Below, in pieces: positions 1 through 5,607 of a stretch of DNA of 7,160 nucleotides (the first letter of the stretch is position 1; each line of letters starts with the position of its first letter). The DNA comes from Pseudomonadota bacterium (GTDB lineage: Bacteria > Pseudomonadota > Alphaproteobacteria > Acetobacterales > Acetobacteraceae). Under the pieces are notes generated by a model. The model had not been told where the DNA came from. It was given only the letters and a program-made list of their open reading frames with translations, and did no database searches. A program made the translations under genes and the position numbers. The stretch is taken from contig JAFADX010000379.1 in NCBI GenBank assembly GCA_023424475.1, forward strand, positions 1 to 7,160. Reading direction: 5' to 3'.

Positions 1-33
1 GTGCGGGCCGGTGCCGTCTGATCGAAAAGAGCT

Positions 34-1188
34 CTAGCGTTCGACGAGCCGCCGGAAGGCGAGGAACAGCGCCAGCGCGACGACCAGGAGCCCCGCTGCG
101 AAAAGCACCGGCGCGACCGTTCCCGCACGGTCCGCCAGCCATCCCGCCAGCGGCGGGAAGCCGGTGCAGCCGGCATAGAAGAACAGGAAGTAGACGCCGA
201 GCCCCCGCGCCCGCCTCTCCGGCGGCACGGCCAGCGCCGGCAGCGCGGAGAAGATCGTGATCGGCAGCGCGTAGAGCAGCCCGTGCGCCGCGAGGATGAC
301 GGCCGCGAGCCCGACATCGGCGACCGGCAGCAACACCGCGAGACCCGCCGCCGCCAGGATGCAGGCGAAGACCATCGGCCGCACCAGCCCCGCGCGCTGC
401 GCGAGCATGGCCCCGCCCGGCACCGCGACGATGTTCACCCACGACATCAGGGAGGTGGCGAAAGCGGCACCGCCCACCGACAGCCCGCGCTCGACCAGCA
501 GCGGCGGGGCGAAGGTGACGAGGACCATGTAGGTCCCGTTGATGCAGGCCCAGGATGCGCCGGCAAGGCACATCAGCCGCACCTCCCGCCCGGTCAGCCG
601 CCCCGGCTGCTGAACCGGCGCCGGCGCCCCGGCCGCCGGGCGCGAGGCGGCGGCAATGGCCAGGAGCGACAACATCCCAGCAGCAGCCGCCGCCAGGAAG
701 GGAAACTGCCATCCGAGGCCGAGCGCCAGCGGCGGCAGCACCGCCTGCGCCGCCGCGATGCCGATTGGCCAGCCGAGCACGTAGACCGACATGGCGAGGA
801 AGAGATCCGAACCCTCGAAGCGGTCCTGCATCATCTTCGTCATCAGCAGGATGACGAGGACTGTCCCGATCCCCATCAGCAGCCGCCCGACATAGAGTGG
901 CGCCGGACTGCCGCCGGCGCCGGCGCAGACCAGCGCCCCCGCGACCAGGATGCCGATGCCGAGCAGCACGCCGGTGCGGTCCCCGAGCCGTCGCGCCGCG
1001 AGGCCCAGCGGATAGACCAGCACCAGGCCAGGGAACCAGAACAACCCGACCAGCGTGCCGAAGGCCGTCCAGTCGAGGCCGAAGGCGGGCACCAGAACCG
1101 GCCCCGCGGCACCGGGCGCCTGGAAGAAGGCGCCGAGCGCCGCCCGCACGGCGAAGACGGCGGCGAGGAAGACGGCCGCGCCCTTCAT
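34..1188 (-). CDS. MFS transporter, substrate unknown
   Basis: A 384-residue inner-membrane protein of the major facilitator superfamily. The sequence is an almost unbroken series of hydrophobic stretches, consistent with about 12 helices. A more polar loop rich in Ala, Pro and Gln at about residues 182-203 separates the two halves, as is usual in MFS proteins. After the second helix there is a variant of MFS motif A (about residues 60-75: PLGLAARRLGDRTG), and a related GWLADRAG lies near residue 349 in the C-terminal half. The start is the ATG at 1188, which overlaps the upstream gene's TGA in an ATGA junction. The frame stays open to 1368, but that stretch is Arg/Pro/Ala-rich and lies inside the DUF3293 gene, so I rejected the longer start. 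No clear Shine-Dalgarno is visible, so translation probably depends on coupling. The gene ends with TAG. No residue pattern identifies the substrate; the resemblance is to general MFS_1 or cyanate/nitroimidazole-type carriers at most. Confidence 0.9.
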   Translation of the reverse strand: MKGAAVFLAAVFAVRAALGAFFQAPGAAGPVLVPAFGLDWTAFGTLVGLFWFPGLVLVYPLGLAARRLGDRTGVLLGIGILVAGALVCAGAGGSPAPLYVGRLLMGIGTVLVILLMTKMMQDRFEGSDLFLAMSVYVLGWPIGIAAAQAVLPPLALGLGWQFPFLAAAAAGMLSLLAIAAASRPAAGAPAPVQQPGRLTGREVRLMCLAGASWACINGTYMVLVTFAPPLLVERGLSVGGAAFATSLMSWVNIVAVPGGAMLAQRAGLVRPMVFACILAAAGLAVLLPVADVGLAAVILAAHGLLYALPITIFSALPALAVPPERRARGLGVYFLFFYAGCTGFPPLAGWLADRAGTVAPVLFAAGLLVVALALFLAFRRLVER

Positions 1189-1637
1189 CGCAGCACCAGC
1201 AGGCGGCTCGGCGCGCGCAGGCGCACGCGCAGCACGGCGTGCTGCCGGAAACGATGGGCCAGAACGATGATGGGGCGCAGGTCGCCCAGGATCAGCAGAT
1301 GCTCCTCGGCCCAGCGCGGACGCGAGGCATGGCCCCAGCCTGCGTGGAACCGGCGCCCCGCCCGGCACGCCAGCCCGCGCAGCCGGCCCAGCATCCGGTC
1401 GTTCCAGCAGCGCGGCATGGCCCGGCTCTGCGGATTCCAGGCACCGACGAAGGCCCCTTCCCGCACCCGGCCCGCCGCCAGCAGCGCATCCACCGCGCGG
1501 GACCGCTGCCCGAGCCGCACCTCCGCGCCCGCCGCCCCATAGGCGGTGATGCGCCAGCCGCGCGCCAGCCGCGGCCCGACCGGCAGCGGGTGCCGCGCCA
1601 GCACGCGGACGTCCGGCAGGGCTGGGCGCGCGCTCAC
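1185..1637 (-). CDS. DUF3293 domain-containing protein
   Basis: A 150-residue soluble protein of unknown function. The pattern fits DUF3293 as I recall it: a phenylalanine then WNP-S (FVGAWNPQS, about 63-71), an Asn followed by a helix (N79 to about 92), a Gly/His-rich stretch (about 93-104), W-EE (WAEEHLLILG, about 109-118), and a closing helix where the family has FGQNA (here FRQHAVL, about 130-136). The start is GTG at 1637, whose last two bases plus the next one form the TGA of the RlmI-type gene. The stop in turn overlaps the ATG of the MFS gene, so this is the middle of a tightly coupled three-gene unit. No good ribosome-binding site precedes the GTG. The protein is very Arg-rich and has no signal peptide. 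The family has no established biochemical role, so I assign none. The family call rests on recalled motifs and is moderately secure. Confidence 0.85.
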   Translation of the reverse strand: MSARPALPDVRVLARHPLPVGPRLARGWRITAYGAAGAEVRLGQRSRAVDALLAAGRVREGAFVGAWNPQSRAMPRCWNDRMLGRLRGLACRAGRRFHAGWGHASRPRWAEEHLLILGDLRPIIVLAHRFRQHAVLRVRLRAPSRLLVLR

Positions 1638-2842
1638 GGCAGGTGCAGCAGCATGCCCTTCAGATACTGGCTCTCCGGCAGCATCGGGTGCAGCGGATGG
1701 TCGGGACCGGCGCCGCCCATGTGCAGGATGCGCGCCTCCCGCCGGGCACGATGCACGCCCCAGCCGACCGCATCGGCGAATTCGCCGGTGGCGACGTGAT
1801 GCGAGCAGGAGGCGATGAAGAGGAAGCCGCCGCGCTCGACCAGCCCCGCCGCGTTCCGCGCCAGCTTGGCATAGGCCCGCAGCGCCGCCGGCTGGTCCTT
1901 GCGCGTCTTGGCGAAGGCCGGCGGGTCGGCGATCACCACGCCGAAGCGCCGCCCGGCGCCGAGCATGCGCTCGAGCGTCTCCATCGCCTCGCCGCGCTGC
2001 GTCGCGACGCGGTCGGCGACGCCGTTCATCGCCGCGGCCTCCGTCGCGGTCGCCAGCGCGTGCTCGCTGCGGTCGAGCAGCGTCACCTGCGTCGCGCCCG
2101 CCACGGCGCAGCCGATGCCGAAGCCGCCGGTATGGCAGAAGGCGTCGAGCACAGCCGCCCCCTCGGCCAGCCGGGCGACGCGCGCGCGGTGCTCGCGCTG
2201 GTCGAAGAACCAGCCGGTCTTCTGGCCGCCGAGCAGATCGGCCGGAAAGCGCAGCCCGTTCTCCTCCACCACCGCGCCGGCGGCATCGCCCGCGAGGAGG
2301 CTCACCGCCTCGTCCAGCCCCTCGAGCCGCCGCACCCCGGCATCGTTGCGCGCGACGATGCCGCGCGGGGCGAGCAGCGCGGCCAGTGCCTCGACGATCA
2401 TCGGCGTCGCGGCGTCCATGCCTGCGGTATTGGCCTGCAGCGCGACGACGTCGCCGTAGCGGTCCACCACCAGGCCGGGCAGGCCGTCCGCCTCGGCATG
2501 GACCAGGCGATACTGGGGCGCGTCGAAGAGGCGGTCGCGCAGCGCCAGCGCCTCGGCCAGCCGGGCGCAGAACCAGCCCGCGTCGCAGGGCGCCGCGGGG
2601 TCGGCGTCGAGCCGCCGCGCCGCGATCAGCGAATGCGGGTTGAAGTGCCAGGCGCCGTGCCTCACCCCATCGTCGCCTTCCAGGCGCACGACGCTGCCCG
2701 GCGGCAGCGCCTTCGCGTCCGGCGTCATCGCGATCTCGTTGGAATAGGCCCAGGGGTGGCCGCCCTTCACGCGGCGGTCGCGGCCGGGCAGCAGGCGGAT
2801 CAGCGGGCGGTCTTGCGTTGCGGTCATGGCATGGCGGACCAT
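1634..2842 (-). CDS. rlmI: RlmI-type 23S rRNA (cytosine-5) methyltransferase
   Basis: A 402-residue class I SAM-dependent RNA methyltransferase. E. coli RlmI (396 residues) makes m5C1962 in 23S rRNA, and this copy is full length. In order: an N-terminal PUA-like segment with R-K-GHPW (about 23-31) and NPHSLIAARRL (68-78); a linker domain with DGLPGLVVDRYGD (119-131); GGQKTGWFFDQREHR (205-219), typical of the family; SAM motif I VLDAFCHTGGFG (231-242); acidic motif II LLDRS (255-259); motif IV DPPAFAK (306-312); and SCSHHV (345-350) with Cys346 as the likely catalytic cysteine. The C-terminal DHPLHPMLPESQYLKG is also characteristic. Two starts are possible: ATG 2842 or ATG 2827, five codons later. 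Neither has a clear Shine-Dalgarno and both lie in or next to an inverted repeat. It is the first gene of a coupled unit and is divergent from panC. The family is certain; the exact rRNA target is by homology, and a paralogous specificity is possible. Confidence 0.93.
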   Translation of the reverse strand: MVRHAMTATQDRPLIRLLPGRDRRVKGGHPWAYSNEIAMTPDAKALPPGSVVRLEGDDGVRHGAWHFNPHSLIAARRLDADPAAPCDAGWFCARLAEALALRDRLFDAPQYRLVHAEADGLPGLVVDRYGDVVALQANTAGMDAATPMIVEALAALLAPRGIVARNDAGVRRLEGLDEAVSLLAGDAAGAVVEENGLRFPADLLGGQKTGWFFDQREHRARVARLAEGAAVLDAFCHTGGFGIGCAVAGATQVTLLDRSEHALATATEAAAMNGVADRVATQRGEAMETLERMLGAGRRFGVVIADPPAFAKTRKDQPAALRAYAKLARNAAGLVERGGFLFIASCSHHVATGEFADAVGWGVHRARREARILHMGGAGPDHPLHPMLPESQYLKGMLLHLP

Positions 2843-2845
2843 GCC
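2828..2845. repeat. Inverted repeat over the rlmI start region
   Basis: GGCATGG at 2828-2834 and its exact reverse complement CCATGCC at 2839-2845 are separated by four bases. In the rlmI transcript this would fold into a 7-bp stem with a UCCG loop. The upstream candidate AUG would sit in the 5' arm, and the second candidate AUG would follow directly after the stem. It could restrain translation initiation, act as an operator half-site pair, or be chance in GC-rich DNA. Confidence 0.5.
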
Positions 2846-2889
2846 GAGGCGCGGCTTGCCCGTCCATGCATGGCCGCTAGGGTGCCGCC
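2843..2889. promoter_or_regulatory. Divergent rlmI/panC intergenic region
   Basis: These 47 bases separate the outermost start codons of two divergent genes, so promoter elements for both directions must lie here or extend into the coding ends. It contains a perfect 10-bp palindrome, CCATGCATGG (2864-2873), extended on each side after one mismatch by CG/CG. A plausible panC ribosome-binding site, AGGG, lies at 2879-2882, seven bases before the ATG. I could not identify convincing -35 or -10 hexamers in either direction. The presence of promoters is inferred from gene arrangement. Confidence 0.5.
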
Positions 2890-3735
2890 ATGCAGATCTG
2901 CCGGGACCTGCCCTCCCTTCGCGCAGCCACCGCCGCCTTCCGCGCGGCCGGCCGGCGCCTCGCCATCGTGCCGACCATGGGCGCGCTCCACGACGGGCAC
3001 CTCGCCCTGGTTGCCGCGGCCCGCGCCGCCGGCGCGGATGCCGTGTCGGCCTCGATCTTCGTCAACCCCCTGCAGTTCAATCCGAACGAGGATCTCTCGC
3101 GCTACCCGCGCGACGAGGAGGGCGACCTCGCGAAGCTGCGTTCCGCCGGCTGCGACCTGGTCTGGATGCCGGGCGTCGAGGCGATGTACCCGCCCGACAG
3201 CGCCACGGCCGTCGAGGTCGCCGGCCCGAGCGCCGGCTGGGAGGGCGATGCCCGCCCCGGCCATTTCCGCGGCGTCGCCACGGTCTGCTGCAAGCTGTTC
3301 CTGCAATCCCAGGCCGAGATCGCCGCCTTCGGCGAGAAGGACTGGCAGCAGTTGCAGGTCGTGACCCGCATGGCCGCCGACCTCGACATCCCCGTCCGCA
3401 TCCTGCCGGTGCCGACGGTGCGCGAGGCGGACGGCCTCGCGCTCTCCTCCCGCAACCGCTTCCTGGCGCCCGGCGAACGCGCCATCGCGCCGCTGCTCTA
3501 CCGCACCATGGCCGAAGCCGCCGCCGCACTCGCCGGGAGCGATCCGGTGGAAGCGACCCTCGCGCAGGCGGGCGCACGGCTGCGCGAAGCGGGCTTCGCC
3601 CCCGACTACCTGGCGCTGGTCGAAGCCGAGACGCTCAGGCCGCTCACGGCCCTGCGCCCGGATGGCCCGATGCGCCTGGTCGCCGCGGCGCGCCTCGGCA
3701 GCGTGCGGCTGCTCGACAACATCCCGGTCGGCTGA
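2890..3735 (+). CDS. panC: Pantothenate synthetase (pantoate--beta-alanine ligase)
   Basis: A 281-residue cytosolic enzyme that joins (R)-pantoate and beta-alanine with ATP, through a pantoyl-adenylate, to make pantothenate for coenzyme A. Family landmarks are in order: VPTMGALHDGH (27-37) with the HxGH nucleotide-binding signature; SIFVNPLQFNPNEDLSRYPR (55-74); the pantoate-site segment RPGHFRGVATV (122-132); FGEKDWQQLQV (147-157); and the KMSKS-like loop DGLALSSRNRF (181-191). Length matches E. coli PanC (about 283). The ATG at 2890 follows AGGG with a 7-base spacer, and the protein aligns from its first residues with the family's usual N terminus. One oddity: the stretch between KLF and AFGEKD reads LQSQAEIA, where the family normally has Asn and a Pro-Asp pair. 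The catalytic motifs are intact, so I expect an active enzyme. panB and panD are not in the window. Confidence 0.97.
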   Translation: MQICRDLPSLRAATAAFRAAGRRLAIVPTMGALHDGHLALVAAARAAGADAVSASIFVNPLQFNPNEDLSRYPRDEEGDLAKLRSAGCDLVWMPGVEAMYPPDSATAVEVAGPSAGWEGDARPGHFRGVATVCCKLFLQSQAEIAAFGEKDWQQLQVVTRMAADLDIPVRILPVPTVREADGLALSSRNRFLAPGERAIAPLLYRTMAEAAAALAGSDPVEATLAQAGARLREAGFAPDYLALVEAETLRPLTALRPDGPMRLVAAARLGSVRLLDNIPVG

Positions 3736-3744
3736 CCCGGTGCA

Positions 3745-3774
3745 GGGCGGGCGGGGTTTCACCCTTGCCCGCCT
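3745..3774. terminator. Probable bidirectional hairpin terminator
   Basis: An 8-bp outer stem (3745-3752 with 3767-3774, the outermost pair a G-U on the plus-strand RNA) encloses a GGGT/ACCC inner stem with a three-base TTC loop; one T is bulged. The hairpin lies ten bases after the panC stop and about 22 bases after the stop of the converging EamA gene, so it could end both transcripts. There is no U-tract on either side, so whether it works without Rho is uncertain. Confidence 0.65.
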
Positions 3775-3796
3775 GGGACATCCCGCGAGCCCGGCA

Positions 3797-4684
3797 TCAG
3801 CCCCGCAGCGCCAGCGTCACGCCCGTCAGCGTCAGCGCCAGGGACGCCGCCTCCCGCCAGCCGAAGGGCTCGCCGAGGAAGAAGGCGGCACTCGCCACGC
3901 CCACCATCGGCGTCAGCAGCGTGCCGAGCGAAGCGAGGGAGGCCGGCAGGCGCGTCAGCGCGCCGAACCAGGTCAGGTAGCAGAGGCCGAGCGCGAAGAT
4001 CCCGCCATAGGCCATCAGCAGCCAGTCGCGGGGCGACAGCCGGGTGAAGTCGGGCGTGTCGAACAGCGCGGCGAGGACGGCGAGCGGCGCAATGCCGATC
4101 GCCACCTGCCAGACCGCTGCCGAGGTCGGCGGCAGGCCAAGCGGCCAGCGCTTCGTGATCACGGTGCCGAGCGAGAAGAGGATCGCCGAGCCGAGCCCGA
4201 AGGCGACGCCCGGCAGCTTGGCCAGCCCGACATCGAGGCCGCGCCCCGCCACCAGCAGCGCCAGGCCCGACAACGCGAAGCCCATCCCTGCGATGCGCCC
4301 CGCCCGCGGCCGCTCGCCGAGGATCGCCCAGGCCATCAGCGAGGCCCAGACCGGCATGGTGTAGCAGACGATGGTCGCTTCCGCCGCCGCGAGCCAGAGC
4401 AGCGAGAAGGACGCAAGCCCCATCCAGGCCGTCACGTTGAGCAGCGACACCACCACGAGGCGCGGCCACAGCCGGCCCGGCACCGCCAGGCTTTCCCGCC
4501 GCCACAGCGCGACCGAGGTGAGCACCGCGAGGCCGAGCGCGCCCGCCGCCGCGCGCGTGGACAGCACCGGCAGTTCGGCGAGCAGCACCTTCATGGCGGG
4601 CCAGTTCAGGCCCCAGCCGGTGGTCGTCGCGAGCAGCAGCGCGATGCCGGTGGGATCGAGCCCCCGCGCAGGGCGTCCGCTCAA
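3797..4684 (-). CDS. EamA/DMT family permease
   Basis: A 295-residue inner-membrane protein of the drug/metabolite transporter (EamA) superfamily, normally ten helices in two repeated five-helix halves. Both repeats are recognisable: each half ends its fourth helix with the family's PxxA-to-GE signature, here P111 to LGERP (122-126) in the first and P259 to LGEPFGW (270-276) in the second. The N-terminal half opens with TTGWGLNWPAMK (21-32), the usual GxxW/P pattern of helix one. The start is TTG at 4684, forming a TTGA overlap with the aldolase gene stop; no in-frame ATG occurs before residue 31, which would remove the first helix. No strong Shine-Dalgarno is visible, so coupling to the upstream gene is likely. 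Such proteins export or import amino acids, nucleosides or other small metabolites; the substrate here is unknown, perhaps related to the neighbouring CoA-transferase/aldolase genes. Confidence 0.92.
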   Translation of the reverse strand: MSGRPARGLDPTGIALLLATTTGWGLNWPAMKVLLAELPVLSTRAAAGALGLAVLTSVALWRRESLAVPGRLWPRLVVVSLLNVTAWMGLASFSLLWLAAAEATIVCYTMPVWASLMAWAILGERPRAGRIAGMGFALSGLALLVAGRGLDVGLAKLPGVAFGLGSAILFSLGTVITKRWPLGLPPTSAAVWQVAIGIAPLAVLAALFDTPDFTRLSPRDWLLMAYGGIFALGLCYLTWFGALTRLPASLASLGTLLTPMVGVASAAFFLGEPFGWREAASLALTLTGVTLALRG

Positions 4685-5469
4685 TGCATGAAGTCCGGCT
4701 CTTCGCGCGTCAGGATGCGCTTGACGCTCTCGAGGTGCAGGCGCGCGCTCTCGCGGTCCCCCTCGCGCATCTGGGCGTAGGTGCGCTGCGCCATCCCGGG
4801 CGGCACGACCTTCAGCGGCCGGCCGGTCGCCATCGCGAGGCGCTGCACCTCCGCCGCGCGCTCGAGGTAGTAGAGATCGTCCCAGGCCTCGGCCACCGAG
4901 CCGCCGACGACCATCACGCCGTGGTTCTTCATGAAGACGATGTCGGCATCGCCGATGCTCGCCGCGATGCGGTCGCCCTCGGCTTCGTCGAGCGCGAGCC
5001 CGCCATACTCCTCGTCCACCAGGGTGCGGCCGTAGAACTTCAGCGCCGTCTGCCCGGCCCAGACCAGCGGCGGGCCCTCCAGCATGGCGAGCGCGGTCGC
5101 GTTGGGCATGTGCGTGTGGAAGGCGGCCTTGGCGCGCGGCACGTTCCTGTGGACGCGGGCATGGATGAAGAAGGCCGTCGCCTCCGGCACGCCCTCGCCC
5201 GCGACCACGTTGCCGGCGAAGTCGCAGACGAGCAGGCGGGAGGCGGTGATCTCGCTGAAGGCGTAGCCGTAGGGGTTCACCAGGAACAGGTCGTCCCGGC
5301 CCGGCACCACGAACGAAAGGTGGTTGCAGATCCCCTCATGCATGCCGAGGCGCGCGGCCATGCGGAAGCAGGCGGCGAGGTCGACGCGCGCCTGGCGCAC
5401 CGCGTCGGCGTCGAGTTCGCTGTTGCGCAGGACGGCAGGCGCGGCGGGCGCGCCGAGGGCATGGGCCAT
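4681..5469 (-). CDS. Class II aldolase/adducin family protein
   Basis: A 262-residue zinc-dependent enzyme of the class II aldolase/adducin fold, which includes fuculose- and ribulose-phosphate aldolases/epimerases and decarboxylases. The zinc ligands are visible: H118 and H120 in FHTHMPNATAL, and H183 in KNHGVMVVGG. The likely catalytic acid is E96 in VPEATAFFIH. The N-terminal GICNHLSFVVPG (46-57) and VNPYGYAFSEI (64-74) match the family phosphate/substrate-binding strands, although the usual Gly-Asn-hydroxyl pattern is altered (CNHLS). I chose ATG 5469 because GGGAG lies eight bases upstream; an in-frame GTG at 5511 would add 14 residues with no family resemblance. Its stop overlaps the TTG of the permease gene. 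Without phosphate or sugar genes nearby the substrate is open. This subgroup, close to the adducin head domain, is often found in catabolic clusters, so aldolase, decarboxylase or dehydratase-like activity are all possible. Confidence 0.92.
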   Translation of the reverse strand: MAHALGAPAAPAVLRNSELDADAVRQARVDLAACFRMAARLGMHEGICNHLSFVVPGRDDLFLVNPYGYAFSEITASRLLVCDFAGNVVAGEGVPEATAFFIHARVHRNVPRAKAAFHTHMPNATALAMLEGPPLVWAGQTALKFYGRTLVDEEYGGLALDEAEGDRIAASIGDADIVFMKNHGVMVVGGSVAEAWDDLYYLERAAEVQRLAMATGRPLKVVPPGMAQRTYAQMREGDRESARLHLESVKRILTREEPDFMH

Positions 5470-5544
5470 GAGGGAGACTCCCGGAGATCGAGAAGCGGAA
5501 GGTGCCCCCACCCAGACCGGACGGGCAAGGGCGGCGGCGCCGGC

Positions 5545-5588
5545 GGCCCGGCTGCAGGGCGCATGCGTGGCATGACCTGCGCCGGGCC
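5545..5588 (-). repeat. Long stem-loop between CoA-transferase and aldolase genes
   Basis: GGCCCGGC (5545-5552) pairs exactly with GCCGGGCC (5581-5588). After one bulged base, GCAGG (5554-5558) pairs exactly with CCTGC (5576-5580). This gives a 13-bp stem around a 17-base loop. In the minus-strand transcript the structure begins about 20 bases after the CoA-transferase stop and ends about 75 bases before the aldolase start. No U-run follows. It could be a terminator or attenuator, or a processing or stabilising hairpin that sets different expression of the two genes. The rest of this 138-base gap shows no reading frame I can support. Confidence 0.55.
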
Positions 5589-5607
5589 CTCGGGCCGCCA
5601 GGCTGCG

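Noticed and set aside
1..21. Possible C-terminal end of a plus-strand gene entering from the left
   Set aside because: A frame from base 1 stops at 19-21, but six codons cannot support a gene call.
28..35. AGAGCTCT palindrome at the end of the MFS gene
   Set aside because: An 8-base palindrome without a spacer or U-run is expected by chance and does not form a useful terminator.
1189..1368. N-terminal extension of the MFS protein
   Set aside because: The added 60 residues are Pro/Arg-rich and non-hydrophobic, and overlap the DUF3293 gene. The ATGA junction gives a better start.
283..1542. Long plus-strand reading frame opposite the MFS and DUF3293 genes
   Set aside because: Its translation is low-complexity Arg/Gln/His/Pro-rich, typical of the antisense of GC-rich coding DNA, and both minus-strand genes there have clear family signatures.
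1638..2867. Upstream extension of the DUF3293 frame to a 560-residue reading frame
   Set aside because: This part lies inside the RlmI-type gene in another frame, is extremely Arg/Gly/Ala-rich and has no family resemblance. It is open only because of high GC.
1643..3364. 573-residue plus-strand reading frame crossing rlmI and panC
   Set aside because: It overlaps two well-supported genes and crosses their divergent promoter region; its composition is that of a shadow frame.
2824..3762. 312-residue minus-strand frame opposite panC
   Set aside because: It is antisense to a certain PanC, has no recognisable domain, and has Arg/Gly/Ala-rich shadow composition.
5470..5511. GTG start adding 14 residues to the aldolase-family protein
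   Set aside because: The extension has no family similarity, and the ATG at 5469 has a reasonable Shine-Dalgarno.
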